64,000 nucleotides of DNA, taken from positions 992,001 through 1,056,000 of the forward strand of contig NZ_SGWI01000001.1 of the NCBI RefSeq assembly GCF_004519405.1, written 5' to 3'. The position numbers were made by a program, and so were the translations under genes. Below, in pieces: positions 19,778 to 29,536 of this stretch. This DNA is from Pseudomonas sp. BCA17 (GTDB taxonomy: Bacteria > Pseudomonadota > Gammaproteobacteria > Pseudomonadales > Pseudomonadaceae). The notes beneath the pieces were generated by a model. It worked only from the letters and a program-made list of their open reading frames with translations, had not been told where the DNA came from and did not search any database. Position 1 is the first letter of the stretch, and each line of letters begins with the position of its first letter.

Positions 19778-21007
19778 TTATTGCCCGCTGCGCATCAGCT
19801 CCCGAGGTACATACTTGCCGATCTCGAACTTGCCGATCGCCGCACGGTGCACTTCATCCGGGCCGTCGGCCAGGCGCAGGGTGCGTTGCATGGCGTACAT
19901 ATAGGCCAACGGGAAGTCGTTGGACACACCCGCGCCACCATGGATCTGGATCGCCCGATCAATGACCTTCAGCGCCACGTTCGGCGCCACCACCTTGATC
20001 TGGGCAATTTCGCTTTTCGCCACTTTATTGCCCACGGTGTCCATCATGTACGCCGCTTTCAAGGTCAGCAGGCGCGCCATGTCGATTTCCATGCGCGAGT
20101 CGGCGATCTTGTCGATATTGCCGCCCAAACGGGCCAGCGGTTTGCCGAATGCGGTACGGCTGACGGAGCGTTTGCACATCAATTCCAATGCGCGCTCGGC
20201 CATACCGATTGAGCGCATGCAGTGGTGAATACGGCCTGGACCCAGGCGCCCCTGGGCAATTTCAAAGCCGCGGCCTTCGCCGAGCAGCACGTTTTCGTAG
20301 GGCACCCGTACGTTATCGAACAGCACTTCGGCGTGGCCGTGGGGTGCATCGTCGTAGCCGAATACCGGCAGTGGGCGCAGGATTTTCACGCCGGGCGTAT
20401 CCACCGGCACCAGGATCATCGAATGCTGCTGGTGGCGCGGCGCGTCCGGATTGCTCAGGCCCATGAAAATCAGGATCTTGCAGCGCGGATCGCACGCGCC
20501 GGAAGTCCACCACTTTTTACCGTTGATCACCCATTCGTCACCCTGGCGCTCGGCGCGGGCGGCCATGTTGGTGGCGTCTGAAGACGCCACGTCCGGTTCG
20601 GTCATGGCGAAGGCGGAGCGGATTTCGCCACGCAGCAACGGTTCGAGCCAGCGCTGCTTCTGCTCGCTGTTGGCGTAGCGCACCAGCACTTCCATATTCC
20701 CGGTATCGGGGGCCGAGCAGTTGAACGGCTCCGGGCCGAGCAAGGAGCGGCCCATGATTTCGGCCAGCGGCGCATATTCGAGGTTGGTCAAGCCGGCGCC
20801 CAGTTCGGATTCGGGCAGGAACAGGTTCCACAGCCCCTCGGCTTTGGCCTTGGCCTTCAACTCTTCCATGATGGCTGTTGGCTGCCAGCGATCGCCTTCG
20901 CTGACCTGGCGTTCAAATACCGGCTCGGCCGGGTAGACATAAGCGTCCATGAACGCGGTGACGCGTTCACGCAGTTCCTGAACCTTGGGCGAATAGGCGA
21001 AATCCAT
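19778..21007 (-). CDS. Acyl-CoA dehydrogenase family protein
   Basis: FAD-dependent dehydrogenase of 409 residues. Family landmarks are [19 protein letters not shown] (FAD/substrate loop), [16 protein letters not shown], the C-terminal [19 protein letters not shown] and [19 protein letters not shown]. The phrase [18 protein letters not shown] is typical of the ACAD10/11-like long subgroup rather than the short-chain enzymes of the liu pathway. Ribosome site GGGAG precedes the ATG. It is divergent from a LysR regulator at 21159 that is the likely controller. Physiological acyl-CoA unknown. Confidence 0.88.
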   Translation of the reverse strand: MDFAYSPKVQELRERVTAFMDAYVYPAEPVFERQVSEGDRWQPTAIMEELKAKAKAEGLWNLFLPESELGAGLTNLEYAPLAEIMGRSLLGPEPFNCSAPDTGNMEVLVRYANSEQKQRWLEPLLRGEIRSAFAMTEPDVASSDATNMAARAERQGDEWVINGKKWWTSGACDPRCKILIFMGLSNPDAPRHQQHSMILVPVDTPGVKILRPLPVFGYDDAPHGHAEVLFDNVRVPYENVLLGEGRGFEIAQGRLGPGRIHHCMRSIGMAERALELMCKRSVSRTAFGKPLARLGGNIDKIADSRMEIDMARLLTLKAAYMMDTVGNKVAKSEIAQIKVVAPNVALKVIDRAIQIHGGAGVSNDFPLAYMYAMQRTLRLADGPDEVHRAAIGKFEIGKYVPRELMRSGQ

Positions 21008-21110
21008 GGGCAGCTCCCTTCTTTGAGAGGTTGTTTAGGGCATGGAATTGATGCTAGAACAGCGCTGATAATTTACCTAGCCTATTCTCGGCGTGTATTA
21101 ACATTCATCA

Positions 21111-21125
21111 CCGATATATGATCGG
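21111..21125. promoter_or_regulatory. LysR-type box between divergent acyl-CoA dehydrogenase and LysR genes
   Basis: CCGAT-ATATG-ATCGG, a perfect inverted repeat with the T-N11-A architecture of LysR operators, about 34 bp upstream of the regulator start. Confidence 0.5.
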
Positions 21126-21158
21126 CGCATGGACACCTAACAATAAGAGCGCAACGAA

Positions 21159-22094
21159 ATGAATCTGAGCAAGGTCGATCTCAACCTGTTTATCGTCTTT
21201 GACGCGATCTACACCGAAGCCAACCTGACCCGCGCCGGGCAGATTGTCGGCATTACCCAGCCGGCGGTGTCCAACGCATTAGCGCGCCTGCGCGAAACCT
21301 TCAACGACCCGCTGTTCGTGCGCACCGCCCAAGGCATGGTGCCCACGCCCATGGCACAGAACATCATTGGCCCGGTGCGCAATGCGTTGTCGTTGCTGCG
21401 CGTGTCGGTGCAGGAAAGCCGGATTTTCAACCCGCAGCAGGCGGCCAAGACCTACCGCATCAGCATGACCGACCTCACCGAGGCGGTGATCCTGCCACTG
21501 CTGTTCCAACGCCTGCGCCGCCTGGCGCCCACAGTGGCGATCGAGAGCTTCCTGTCCAAACGTCGCGAGACCACTAAAGAGCTGGCGGCCGGGCGCCTGG
21601 ACTTTGCCGTGGATGCGCCGCTGAACACCGACCCGCAGGTGCGCCATGTCAAGTTGATGGAGGACCGCTACGTGTGTGCGATGCGCAAGGGCCATCCGCT
21701 GGCGGGCAAGGACAAATTCAGCCTGGATGACTACCTGTCGCTGACCCATATTCATATCTCAAGCCGTCGTAACGGCCTGGGCCATGTCGACCTGGCCCTC
21801 GGCAAGATGGGCATCCAGCGCAAGATCGCCCTGCGCTCCCAGCATTACCTGATGGCCTCACAGGTGTTGCAGCAGACCGACATGGTGATGACCGTGCCCG
21901 AACGCTTCGCCCGCCGCCACGAACTGCACTGGTTCAACCTGCCGGTCAACGACGTGCCGCCGGTGGAAACCCATTTGTACTGGCATGAGAGCACCGACCA
22001 GGACCCGGCGAACCGCTGGATGCGTGAGCAAATGATTGAGTTGTGCCAACAGGTCATGGCCCAGGAAAAGAAACTCGACGGCAAACAGGCGTGA
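21159..22094 (+). CDS. LysR-family transcriptional regulator
   Basis: 311 residues with an N-terminal winged helix (KVDLNLFIVFDAIYTEANLT, then TQPAVSNALARLRETFNDPLF) and a periplasmic-binding-like effector domain. The N-terminal phrase 'NLFIVFDAIYTEANLTRAG' and 'MVPTPMAQNI' place it in the NodD/LinR-like branch of LysR proteins. Divergent from the acyl-CoA dehydrogenase gene across a 151-bp region with a LysR box, so it probably regulates that gene. Ligand unknown. Confidence 0.9.
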   Translation: MNLSKVDLNLFIVFDAIYTEANLTRAGQIVGITQPAVSNALARLRETFNDPLFVRTAQGMVPTPMAQNIIGPVRNALSLLRVSVQESRIFNPQQAAKTYRISMTDLTEAVILPLLFQRLRRLAPTVAIESFLSKRRETTKELAAGRLDFAVDAPLNTDPQVRHVKLMEDRYVCAMRKGHPLAGKDKFSLDDYLSLTHIHISSRRNGLGHVDLALGKMGIQRKIALRSQHYLMASQVLQQTDMVMTVPERFARRHELHWFNLPVNDVPPVETHLYWHESTDQDPANRWMREQMIELCQQVMAQEKKLDGKQA

Positions 22095-22154
22095 CCGGTG
22101 ATAGACGGGCCTGCCCGCGCCGGGCTGCGCAACAGGCCCGATAATCGACGCACC

Positions 22155-22170
22155 TTGACGTTAACGTCAA
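22155..22170. promoter_or_regulatory. LiuR-type operator upstream of liuR
   Basis: TTGACGTTAACGTCAA, a perfect 16-bp palindrome. Its left end doubles as a -35 hexamer (TTGACG), and TAGCTT 18 bases downstream can serve as the -10, the long-spacer arrangement usual for MerR-family targets. Related palindromes occur at 25733-25790. Confidence 0.8.
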
Positions 22171-22214
22171 GCAACCATTAGCTTAGCGCCCATGACTTTT
22201 TCCTGGGTACTCCC

Positions 22215-22607
22215 ATGAGCACGACCTACAGCATTTCCGATCTCGCCCGCGAGCTCGACATCACCACCCGCGCCATTCGCTTCTACGAAGAACAAGGCCT
22301 GCTGGCCCCTGAACGCCGGGGCCAGGAGCGCATCTACTCGGCGCGGGACAAGGTCAGCCTCAAGTTGATCCTGCGTGGCAAGCGCATCGGTTTCTCCCTG
22401 GCCGAGTGCCGCGAATTGATCGAACTCTACGACCCCACCAGCGGTAACCACGTCCAACTCAACAGCATGCTGGCCAAGATCGCCGAGCGCCGTGCGCAGC
22501 TTGAGCAACAGTTGCTGGATATCGAACAGATGAAGCTGGAACTGGACACCGCCGAAGAGCGCTGCACCCAGGCCCTGGCGCACACCATGAGCCAGGCTGG
22601 CCATTGA
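22215..22607 (+). CDS. liuR: MerR-family regulator of leucine/isovalerate degradation
   Basis: 130-residue MerR-type activator/repressor: winged helix at the N-terminus (YSISDLARELDITTRAIRFY, EEQGLLAPERRGQERIYS) then a C-terminal dimerisation coiled coil (about residues 75-118). It lacks the metal-binding cysteine pattern of MerR or CueR. The arrangement liuR-liuE, the TTGACGTTAACGTCAA palindrome in its own promoter, and further copies in front of the liuA operon all support LiuR as known from comparative work in Proteobacteria. liuE follows after 16 bp. Confidence 0.92.
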   Translation: MSTTYSISDLARELDITTRAIRFYEEQGLLAPERRGQERIYSARDKVSLKLILRGKRIGFSLAECRELIELYDPTSGNHVQLNSMLAKIAERRAQLEQQLLDIEQMKLELDTAEERCTQALAHTMSQAGH

Positions 22608-22623
22608 TCAGAAGGTAACTGCC

Positions 22624-23523
22624 ATGTCCCTCCCCTCCCATGTCCGCCTGGTCGAAGTCGGCCCACGCGATGGTTTGCAGAACGAAGCCCAGCCCATCAG
22701 CGTGGCCGATAAGGTCCAATTGGTGGACGCGCTCAGCGCTGCGGGCGTGAGTTATATCGAAGTCGGCAGCTTTGTCTCACCCAAGTGGGTGCCGCAGATG
22801 GCCGGGTCGGCTGAGGTTTTTGCGCAGATCCAACGCAAGCCCGGGGTGACCTACGCTGCACTGGCGCCGAACCTGCGCGGGTTTGAAGATGCGTTGGCCG
22901 CGGGCGTGAAGGAGGTGGCGGTATTTGCGGCGGCGTCGCAGGCGTTTTCCCAACGCAATATCAACTGCTCCATCAGCGAAAGCCTGGAGCGCTTCGCGCC
23001 GATCATGAGCGCCGCCAAGCAGCATGGCGTCAGCGTGCGCGGCTATGTGTCCTGTGTGCTGGGTTGCCCTTATGAAGGCGAAATCGCACCGCAACAAGTG
23101 GCGGCTGTCGCGCGGGAGTTGTATGCCATGGGCTGCTATGAGGTGTCCCTGGGCGACACCATCGGCACCGGCACCGCAGGCGCCACGCGGCGATTGTTCG
23201 AGGTGGTGGGAGCCCAGGTGCCCCGCGACAAGTTGGCAGGCCACTTTCACGACACCTATGGCCAGGCGATCGCCAATATCTACGCCAGCCTGCTGGAAGG
23301 GATCAGCGTGTTCGACAGCTCTATTGCGGGCCTCGGCGGCTGCCCCTATGCCAAGGGTGCCAGCGGTAACGTCGCCAGCGAAGACGTGCTGTACCTGCTC
23401 AACGGCCTGGGGATCGAGACCGGTATCGACCTGGACGCATTGATACGTGCGGGCCAACAGATCAGCACGGTGCTGGGTCGTCCCAGCGGTGCGCGTGTAG
23501 CCAAGGCGCGTAACGCCAAGTGA
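22624..23523 (+). CDS. liuE: Hydroxymethylglutaryl-CoA lyase
   Basis: Cleaves HMG-CoA to acetyl-CoA and acetoacetate, the last step of leucine degradation; also called mvaB. The 299-residue TIM-barrel protein has the N-terminal VEVGPRDGLQNEAQP (catalytic Arg/Asp, metal), VSLGDTIGTGTAG, HFHDTYGQAIANI (metal His pair) and the signature loop GLGGCPYAKGASGNVASED with the catalytic cysteine. Ribosome site AAGG precedes the ATG. It lies in one unit with liuR, apart from liuABCD, which is 2.3 kb downstream behind the CrcY sRNA and the ligase gene. Confidence 0.95.
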   Translation: MSLPSHVRLVEVGPRDGLQNEAQPISVADKVQLVDALSAAGVSYIEVGSFVSPKWVPQMAGSAEVFAQIQRKPGVTYAALAPNLRGFEDALAAGVKEVAVFAAASQAFSQRNINCSISESLERFAPIMSAAKQHGVSVRGYVSCVLGCPYEGEIAPQQVAAVARELYAMGCYEVSLGDTIGTGTAGATRRLFEVVGAQVPRDKLAGHFHDTYGQAIANIYASLLEGISVFDSSIAGLGGCPYAKGASGNVASEDVLYLLNGLGIETGIDLDALIRAGQQISTVLGRPSGARVAKARNAK

Positions 23524-23542
23524 GTAGCGCGGCCGTGACAAT

Positions 23543-23574
23543 GTGTTACCGCACAGCTACATATCGAGTAACAC
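23543..23574 (+). promoter_or_regulatory. Probable CbrB upstream activating site for the sRNA promoter
   Basis: Inverted repeat GTGTTAC-N18-GTAACAC, 110-140 bp upstream of the predicted transcription start. TGTTAC/GTAACA half-sites at such a distance are what is known for CbrB, the sigma-54 activator of crcZ and crcY in pseudomonads. A further partial half-site, ACATGTTTT, follows at about 23579. Confidence 0.7.
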
Positions 23575-23654
23575 GGGAACATGTTTTGTCGTATTTGTCG
23601 TAGGCGGTTTCCGACAAAAAAATCAAACCATTGATTTTAAAGGCTTTTTAAAAG

Positions 23655-23672
23655 TTGGCACGGCTTCTGCTA
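23655..23672 (+). promoter_or_regulatory. Sigma-54 (-24/-12) promoter
   Basis: TTGGCACGGCTTCTGCTA has the invariant GG (23657-23658) and GC (23669-23670) exactly 10 bases apart, matching TGGCAC-N5-TTGCW. Transcription would start at about 23682. Confidence 0.85.
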
Positions 23673-23681
23673 TCTCTATGG

Positions 23682-24060
23682 CATAACAAGAATAAAAAGC
23701 GCCAAACCTAATAAAAATAAGACGAAACGACTCTGACATAACAAAAACAACACGGCAGAGACGCAGCTAACAGATTTTTTTGGAGAAGATGTGCTTCGCA
23801 GGGTACGGCATGCCGAAACCCGCAACCGGCTAGAGAAAAATAAAACTACCTTCAGGTAGCTACCCACTGGTTGGATCGTAGACGAAGAAGCAGATCAGCG
23901 TTCAAAAAAATACGTTTGCTCTTGACCCCGGATGGGGGTTGCAAAAAAACAGCGGTAAAGGGTAACGGTTGCCAAAAACAACAATAGACCGCCCCTCAAT
24001 AATAAAAAAAGAGCACGCAACGACAAATTAAAGGGGACCTTCGGGTCCCCTTTGTGCTTT
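23682..24060 (+). ncRNA. crcY: CrcY/CrcZ-type sRNA that sequesters Hfq/Crc
   Basis: No credible protein gene lies in the 544 bp between liuE and the next gene. The DNA has a sigma-54 promoter, a CbrB-like site, and a strong tetraloop terminator at the end, giving an RNA of about 375 nt. It carries at least six A-rich CA motifs of form AAnAAnAA, the binding site of Hfq-Crc: AACAAGAA, AATAAAAA, AACAAAAA, AAAAATAA, AACAACAA and AATAATAA. In P. putida CrcY is known to lie next to mvaB (liuE), the same neighbour as here, so I prefer crcY; the naming could differ (crcX or crcZ) in this species. CbrAB would induce it on poor carbon sources to relieve catabolite repression. Confidence 0.88.
24030..24055 (+). 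terminator. Terminator of the CrcY-like sRNA
   Basis: AAAGGGGACC-TTCG-GGTCCCCTTT: ten-base-pair stem with a stable UUCG loop followed by a T-containing tail. The stem is symmetric and may also serve the convergent ligase gene. Confidence 0.88.
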
Positions 24061-24067
24061 CCAGCGT

Positions 24068-25705
24068 TTAATCCCGCCCTTTGCGCAACGCTTCGAGCGA
24101 AATCTCACGCATGCGGAATTTCTGGACTTTGCCCGTCACTGTCATCGGAAACTCATCCACGAACTTGAAATACCGGGGTGTCTTGAAGTGGGCGATACGG
24201 CCCTTGCACCAGGTTTGCAGTTCCAGCTCATTGACACCATGGCCGGGATGGAACTTGACCCAGGCGACGATCTCTTCACCGTAGCGCTCGTCCGGGATGC
24301 CGATGATCTGCACGTCCGCGATCGCCGGGTGGGTGAAGAAAAACTCCTCCAGCTCACGCGGGTACACATTCTCGCCACCGCGGATGATCATGTCCTTGTT
24401 GCGTCCGGCAATGCACACATACCCTTGCTCATCCATGCTCGCCAGGTCGCCGGTATGCATCCAGCCGGCATCGTCAATGGCCTCGCGGGTGGCCTGCGGG
24501 TTGTTCCAGTAGCCGAGCATCACGCTATAGCCACGGGTGCACAGTTCGCCAATCTCGCCCCGGGCGACGGTGTTACCGGCGGCGTCGATGATCTTGTTTT
24601 CCAGCTGCGGCTGGGTGCGGCCAACGGTGGTGACGCGGCGTTCCAGGTCATCATCCGGGCCAGTCTGCAACGACACCGGGCTGGTTTCGGTCATGCCGTA
24701 GGCGATCTGCACTTCCCCCATGTGCAGTTCGCCGATCACCCGGCGCATCACTTCGATGGGACATGTGGCGCCGGCCATGATGCCGGTGCGCAAGGTCGAT
24801 AGATCGAATTCGCTGCGACGGGGGTGGTCCAGAACCGCGATAAACATGGTAGGCACACCGTACAGGCCGGTCGCACGCTCTTCGGCGACGGCGCTGAGGG
24901 TCAGCAGCGGATCGAAACCGTCATTTGGATAAATCATGGTGGTGCCGTGGGTGATGCAGCCCAGATTGCCCATGACCATGCCAAAACAGTGATACAGCGG
25001 CACCGGGATCACCAGCCGATCCTGCGCCGTCAGCCCCAGGCTCTCGCCGACCATGTAACCGTTATTGAGGATGTTGTGATGGCTGAGGGTGGCACCCTTG
25101 GGAAAGCCGGTAGTGCCTGAGGTGTACTGGATGTTGACGGCTTGATCGAAGTGCAGGCTGGCTTGACGGGTGTGCAGGTGCTCGGGCGGGACGCCTGCAC
25201 CGAGCGCCGCCAGTTGCGCCCAGGGCAAGAACCCCGCAGGCGGGGCGGGGTCGAGGCTGATGATACCGCGCAGGTCGGGTTTCAATTCCAGGAGCATGGC
25301 GTGGTAATCGGAGGTCTTGAACGACCCGGCACACACCAGCCACTGGCAGCCGGCCTGCTTGAGCACATACTCCAACTCGCTGCTGCGATACGCCGGGTTG
25401 ATGTTGACCAGAATCGCGCCGATCTTGGCGCTGGCGATCTGACTGATGCACCACTGGGCGCAGTTGGGCGCCCAGATCCCCAGGCGGTCGCCGGTTTGCA
25501 TGCCCAGCGCCAGGAATGCACGGGCGTGCAGCTCCACCGCCTCGGACAACTGCCTCCAGGTGTAGCGACGTTGCTGGTGGCGCACCACCAGGGCTTCGCC
25601 ATCCGGATGCTGCGCCACGGTGCGATCGAAAGCCTGGCCTATGGTCATGGCCAGCAAGGTCTTGTCCTGGGAGCCACGGCTGTAGCTCTGGTGCGATTGA
25701 TCCAT
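24068..25705 (-). CDS. AMP-binding acyl-CoA synthetase
   Basis: Adenylate-forming ligase of 545 residues from the ATG at 25705 ([11 protein letters not shown]); the frame upstream to 25822 only covers operator DNA. Motifs: [20 protein letters not shown] (P-loop), [30 protein letters not shown] and [20 protein letters not shown]; the C-terminal lysine is in [15 protein letters not shown]. It activates a carboxylic acid with CoA at the cost of ATP. Location between liuE and liuA, and a LiuR-like palindrome immediately upstream, suggest it activates isovalerate or another branched or short-chain acid feeding the pathway; this is inference. Divergent from liuA. Confidence 0.9.
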   Translation of the reverse strand: MDQSHQSYSRGSQDKTLLAMTIGQAFDRTVAQHPDGEALVVRHQQRRYTWRQLSEAVELHARAFLALGMQTGDRLGIWAPNCAQWCISQIASAKIGAILVNINPAYRSSELEYVLKQAGCQWLVCAGSFKTSDYHAMLLELKPDLRGIISLDPAPPAGFLPWAQLAALGAGVPPEHLHTRQASLHFDQAVNIQYTSGTTGFPKGATLSHHNILNNGYMVGESLGLTAQDRLVIPVPLYHCFGMVMGNLGCITHGTTMIYPNDGFDPLLTLSAVAEERATGLYGVPTMFIAVLDHPRRSEFDLSTLRTGIMAGATCPIEVMRRVIGELHMGEVQIAYGMTETSPVSLQTGPDDDLERRVTTVGRTQPQLENKIIDAAGNTVARGEIGELCTRGYSVMLGYWNNPQATREAIDDAGWMHTGDLASMDEQGYVCIAGRNKDMIIRGGENVYPRELEEFFFTHPAIADVQIIGIPDERYGEEIVAWVKFHPGHGVNELELQTWCKGRIAHFKTPRYFKFVDEFPMTVTGKVQKFRMREISLEALRKGRD

Positions 25706-25732
25706 AACGACCCCTGTTGTCTTTTTTGTAGG

Positions 25733-25790
25733 TTGACGTAAACGTAAACTACGATTGACAGCGTCGCAAGGCAAGCTTACGTTAACGTAA
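25733..25790. promoter_or_regulatory. Two LiuR-type operators between the divergent ligase and liuA genes
   Basis: TTGACGTAAACGTAAA (25733-25748) lies nearest the ligase start, and the perfect palindrome TTACGTTAACGTAA (25777-25790) nearest liuA. Both are variants of the TTGACGTTAACGTCAA site in the liuR promoter, so LiuR probably controls both directions. Confidence 0.8.
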
Positions 25791-25855
25791 AGGTCAGCGC
25801 CCTCCCCTGGCACTCGCCCCACACAAAAACAAAGCTCACATTAAGGTGCCTGTCC

Positions 25856-27019
25856 ATGAGTTACCCGTCCCTGAACTTCGCCCTCGGCGAAACCATCGAC
25901 ATGCTGCGCGACCAAGTGCAGTCCTTCGTGGCCAAGGAACTGGCACCCCGTGCGGCACAGATCGACAGCGATAACCTGTTCCCCGTCGACATGTGGCGCA
26001 AGTTCGGTGACATGGGCCTGCTGGGCATCACCGTCGCGGAAGAATATGGCGGCGCCGGCCTGGGCTATCTGGCCCATGTGGTGGCCATTGAAGAAATCAG
26101 CCGCGGTTCGGCTTCGGTCGGCTTGTCCTACGGCGCCCACTCCAATCTCTGCGTCAACCAGATCAACCGCAACGGCAACCACGAACAGAAACTCAAGTAC
26201 CTGCCCAAGTTGATCAGCGGCGAACACATCGGCGCCCTGGCCATGAGCGAACCGAATGCCGGCTCCGACGTGGTCTCGATGAAGCTGCGCGCCGATAAAC
26301 GCGGCGATCACTACATCCTTAACGGCAGCAAGACCTGGATCACCAACGGCCCGGACGCCCACACCTACGTGATCTATGCCAAGACCGAGCTGGAAAAAGG
26401 CCCGCATGGCATCACCGCGTTTATTGTCGAACGCGACTGGAAAGGCTTCAGCCGCAGCACCAAGTTCGACAAATTGGGCATGCGCGGCTCCAACACCTGC
26501 GAGCTGTTCTTCGACGACGTCGCGGTGCCCGAAGAGAATATCCTCGGCACACTCAACGGCGGGGTCAAAGTGCTGATGAGCGGCCTGGACTACGAGCGAG
26601 TGGTACTGGCCGGCGGCCCCATCGGCATCATGCAAGCCTGCATGGACCTGATCGTGCCCTATATCCACGACCGCAAGCAGTTCGGCCAGAGCATCGGCGA
26701 GTTCCAGCTGATCCAGGGCAAGGTCGCCGACATGTACACCCAACTCAATGCCTGCCGCGCGTATCTGTATGCGGTCGCCCAGGCCTGCGAGCGTGGCGAG
26801 ACCACGCGCAAGGATGCCGCCGGGGTGATCCTGTTCAGTTCCGAACGCGCTACACAGATGGCACTCGACGCCATCCAGATTCTCGGCGGCAACGGCTACA
26901 TCAATGAGTTCCCCGCCGGGCGCCTGCTGCGTGACGCCAAGCTGTATGAAATCGGCGCCGGCACCAGCGAAATTCGCCGGATGCTGATTGGTCGTGAACT
27001 CTTCAATGAGACGAAATGA
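25856..27019 (+). CDS. liuA: Isovaleryl-CoA dehydrogenase
   Basis: Oxidises isovaleryl-CoA to 3-methylcrotonyl-CoA, passing electrons to ETF. 387 residues, the typical size of short-chain acyl-CoA dehydrogenases. Characteristic segments are [55 protein letters not shown], and the isovaleryl-specific C-terminal region [20 protein letters not shown] with [20 protein letters not shown]. First gene of liuABCD, preceded by LiuR-type operators. Confidence 0.95.
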   Translation: MSYPSLNFALGETIDMLRDQVQSFVAKELAPRAAQIDSDNLFPVDMWRKFGDMGLLGITVAEEYGGAGLGYLAHVVAIEEISRGSASVGLSYGAHSNLCVNQINRNGNHEQKLKYLPKLISGEHIGALAMSEPNAGSDVVSMKLRADKRGDHYILNGSKTWITNGPDAHTYVIYAKTELEKGPHGITAFIVERDWKGFSRSTKFDKLGMRGSNTCELFFDDVAVPEENILGTLNGGVKVLMSGLDYERVVLAGGPIGIMQACMDLIVPYIHDRKQFGQSIGEFQLIQGKVADMYTQLNACRAYLYAVAQACERGETTRKDAAGVILFSSERATQMALDAIQILGGNGYINEFPAGRLLRDAKLYEIGAGTSEIRRMLIGRELFNETK

Positions 27020-27027
27020 ATTTCGCA

Positions 27028-27093
27028 GCGGCAAGGTTCAAGCTACAAGCAAGCGCAGCGTTGTCTTGCAGCTTATAGCTTGAAGCTTGCCGC
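27028..27093. repeat. Intra-operon palindromic element between liuA and liuB
   Basis: Arms GCGGCAAG..TTCAAGCTA and TAGCTTGAA..CTTGCCGC fold into an imperfect hairpin of about 66 bases. It is unlike the REPs elsewhere in the window. In the mRNA it would sit between the first two cistrons, where it could attenuate or stabilise. Confidence 0.6.
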
Positions 27094-27109
27094 GCTTAGG
27101 GAGTAAGCC

Positions 27110-28714
27110 ATGCTTTTACACACTCAGCTCAACCCGCGCTCGGCGGAGTTCGTCGCCAACAGTGCGGCGATGCGCGAACAGGTCGACGCTCTGCACACCT
27201 TGCTGGCTCAAGTACAGCAAGGCGGTGGCGCCAAGGCCCAGGAGCGGCACACCTCACGCGGCAAACTGCTGCCCCGCGAGCGCATCAACCGCCTGCTTGA
27301 CCCCGGCTCGCCGTTCCTCGAACTCAGCCAACTGGCCGCGCACCAGGTGTACGGCGAAGACGTGCCTGCCGCTGGGGTGATTGCAGGCATCGGTCGCGTA
27401 GAAGGCGTCGAGTGCATGATTGTCGCCAATGACGCCACGGTGAAAGGTGGCTCCTACTACCCGCTCACCGTAAAAAAACACCTGCGTGCCCAGACCATCG
27501 CCGAGCAGAACCGCCTGCCGTGCATCTACCTGGTGGACTCCGGTGGTGCCAACCTGCCGCGCCAGGATGAAGTGTTCCCTGACCGTGAGCATTTCGGGCG
27601 GATTTTCTTCAACCAGGCGAACATGAGCGCCCAGGGCATCCCGCAGATCGCCGTGGTCATGGGCTCCTGCACCGCCGGTGGTGCCTATGTGCCAGCCATG
27701 GCGGACGAAGCGATCATGGTGCGCCAGCAAGCCACCATTTTCCTCGCCGGCCCACCGCTGGTGAAAGCCGCTACCGGCGAAGTGGTCAGTGCCGAAGACC
27801 TGGGCGGCGCAGATGTGCACTGCAAAGTCTCCGGCGTGGCCGACCACTATGCCGACAGCGATGAACACGCCCTGGCACTGGCCCGCCGCAGTGTGGCCAA
27901 CCTCAACTGGCGCAAACAGGGTGAGTTGCGGCAACGCCCGCCCGTGCCGCCGTTGTACAGCGGCGAAGAACTCTACGGTGTGATCCCGGCCGACCCCAAG
28001 CAGCCGTTCGATGTACGCGAAGTGATCGCGCGGCTGGTGGACGGCTCGGTGTTCGATGAGTTCAAAGCACTGTTCGGCACCACTCTGGTGTGCGGTTTTG
28101 CGCACCTGCATGGCTACCCGGTTGCGATCCTGGCCAACAACGGCATTTTGTTCGCCGAAGCCGCGCAAAAAGGCGCGCACTTTATCGAACTGGCCTGCCA
28201 GCGCGGGATTCCTCTGGTGTTCCTGCAGAACATCACCGGGTTCATGGTCGGCCAGAAGTATGAAGCCGGTGGTATCGCCAAACATGGCGCCAAGCTGGTT
28301 ACAGCGGTGGCCTGCGCCAAGGTGCCGAAGTTCACGGTGATCATCGGCGGCAGTTTTGGCGCGGGTAACTACGGCATGTGCGGCCGTGCCTACGACCCAC
28401 GCTTTTTGTGGATGTGGCCGAACGCGCGCATTGGCGTGATGGGTGCCGAACAGGCGGCCGGCGTGCTGGTGCAGGTCAAGCGCGAACAAGCCGAACGTGC
28501 GGGCAGCGGGTTCAGCGCCGAGGAAGAAGCGGCGATCAAGCAGCCGATCCTCGACCAGTACGAGACCCAGGGCCATCCCTATTATTCCAGCGCGCGCCTG
28601 TGGGACGACGGTGTCATCGACCCGTTGCAGACCCGTGACGTGCTGGCCCTGGCCTTGTCCGCCGCACTGAATGCCCCCATCGAGCCGAGCCGCTTCGGCG
28701 TGTTCCGCATGTAA
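27110..28714 (+). CDS. liuB: Methylcrotonyl-CoA carboxylase, carboxyltransferase (beta) subunit
   Basis: Transfers the carboxyl group from carboxybiotin to 3-methylcrotonyl-CoA. 534 residues, the usual length. Crotonase-like carboxyltransferase motifs: [57 protein letters not shown], and in the C-terminal half [20 protein letters not shown] and [24 protein letters not shown] precedes the ATG. Partner of LiuD. Confidence 0.96.
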   Translation: MLLHTQLNPRSAEFVANSAAMREQVDALHTLLAQVQQGGGAKAQERHTSRGKLLPRERINRLLDPGSPFLELSQLAAHQVYGEDVPAAGVIAGIGRVEGVECMIVANDATVKGGSYYPLTVKKHLRAQTIAEQNRLPCIYLVDSGGANLPRQDEVFPDREHFGRIFFNQANMSAQGIPQIAVVMGSCTAGGAYVPAMADEAIMVRQQATIFLAGPPLVKAATGEVVSAEDLGGADVHCKVSGVADHYADSDEHALALARRSVANLNWRKQGELRQRPPVPPLYSGEELYGVIPADPKQPFDVREVIARLVDGSVFDEFKALFGTTLVCGFAHLHGYPVAILANNGILFAEAAQKGAHFIELACQRGIPLVFLQNITGFMVGQKYEAGGIAKHGAKLVTAVACAKVPKFTVIIGGSFGAGNYGMCGRAYDPRFLWMWPNARIGVMGAEQAAGVLVQVKREQAERAGSGFSAEEEAAIKQPILDQYETQGHPYYSSARLWDDGVIDPLQTRDVLALALSAALNAPIEPSRFGVFRM

Positions 28715-28729
28715 ATGGAGCTGAACCCC

Positions 28730-29536
28730 ATGAGCGATTTCAACACCCTCGAACTGGTCACCGACCCACGTGGTTTTGCCACCCTGTGGCTCAGTCGTGA
28801 AACCAAGAACAACGCGTTCAATGCCGAGATGATCCGCGAACTGATCATCGCCCTCGACCAGGTACAAGGCGACCCTTCCCTGCGCTTTCTGGTATTGCGC
28901 GGGCGCGGCAAACACTTCAGCGCCGGTGCCGATCTGGCCTGGATGCAACAATCGGCCGAACTGGATTACCACACCAACCTGGACGATGCCCGCGAACTGG
29001 CCGAGTTGATGTACAACCTGGCCAAGCTGAAGATCCCGACCCTGGCGGTGGTACAGGGCGCGGCTTATGGCGGCGCATTGGGCCTGATCAGTTGCTGCGA
29101 CATGGCAATTGGCGCCGATGACGCGCAGTTCTGCTTGTCGGAAGTGCGCATTGGCCTGGCCCCGGCCGTGATCAGCCCGTTTGTGGTGCAAGCCATCGGC
29201 GAACGTGCGACGCGGCGTTATGCCTTGACTGCCGAGCGTTTCGACGGCCGGCGCGCATGCGATATCGGCTTGTTGGCGGAAAGCTACCCCGCCGGCGAAC
29301 TCGACCGACAGGTCGAACAGTGGGTCGCCAACCTGCTGCAAAACAGCCCGGCCGCGATGCGTGCCAGCAAGGACTTGCTTCGCGAAGTGGGCAACGGTGC
29401 TCTCACTCCGGCCCTGCGCCGCTATTGCGAAAATGCCATCGCGCGGATTCGCGTCAGCGCCGAGGGCCAGGAAGGCTTGCGATCTTTCCTGCAAAAACGC
29501 TCACCCAGCTGGCAGGCGCAGGAGTCACGTTCATGA
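28730..29536 (+). CDS. liuC: Methylglutaconyl-CoA hydratase (enoyl-CoA hydratase family)
   Basis: Hydrates 3-methylglutaconyl-CoA to HMG-CoA, the substrate of LiuE. 268 residues from the ATG at 28730 (MSDFNTLELV), which has GGAG nine bases upstream; an in-frame ATG at 28715 overlaps that ribosome site and is rejected. Crotonase motifs: LVLRGRGKHFSAGADLAWMQ (oxyanion hole) and GAAYGGALGLISCCDMAIGA; then SEVRIGLAPAVISPFV. The stop overlaps the liuD start (ATGA). Confidence 0.93.
   Translation: MSDFNTLELVTDPRGFATLWLSRETKNNAFNAEMIRELIIALDQVQGDPSLRFLVLRGRGKHFSAGADLAWMQQSAELDYHTNLDDARELAELMYNLAKLKIPTLAVVQGAAYGGALGLISCCDMAIGADDAQFCLSEVRIGLAPAVISPFVVQAIGERATRRYALTAERFDGRRACDIGLLAESYPAGELDRQVEQWVANLLQNSPAAMRASKDLLREVGNGALTPALRRYCENAIARIRVSAEGQEGLRSFLQKRSPSWQAQESRS

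Noticed and set aside
23676..23867. 63-codon minus-strand ORF in the liuE-ligase gap
   Set aside because: It lies within the CrcY-like sRNA, its hydrophobic run comes from complementary A-rich motifs, and it has no ribosome site.
23581..24060. CRISPR-like impression from the repeated A-rich motifs
   Set aside because: The motifs are short AAnAAnAA units at irregular spacing with no fixed spacers; they fit Hfq-binding sites in an sRNA.
27254..29494. 746-codon minus-strand ORF over liuB and liuC
   Set aside because: Covers two well-supported genes on the other strand and shows only antisense-type composition.
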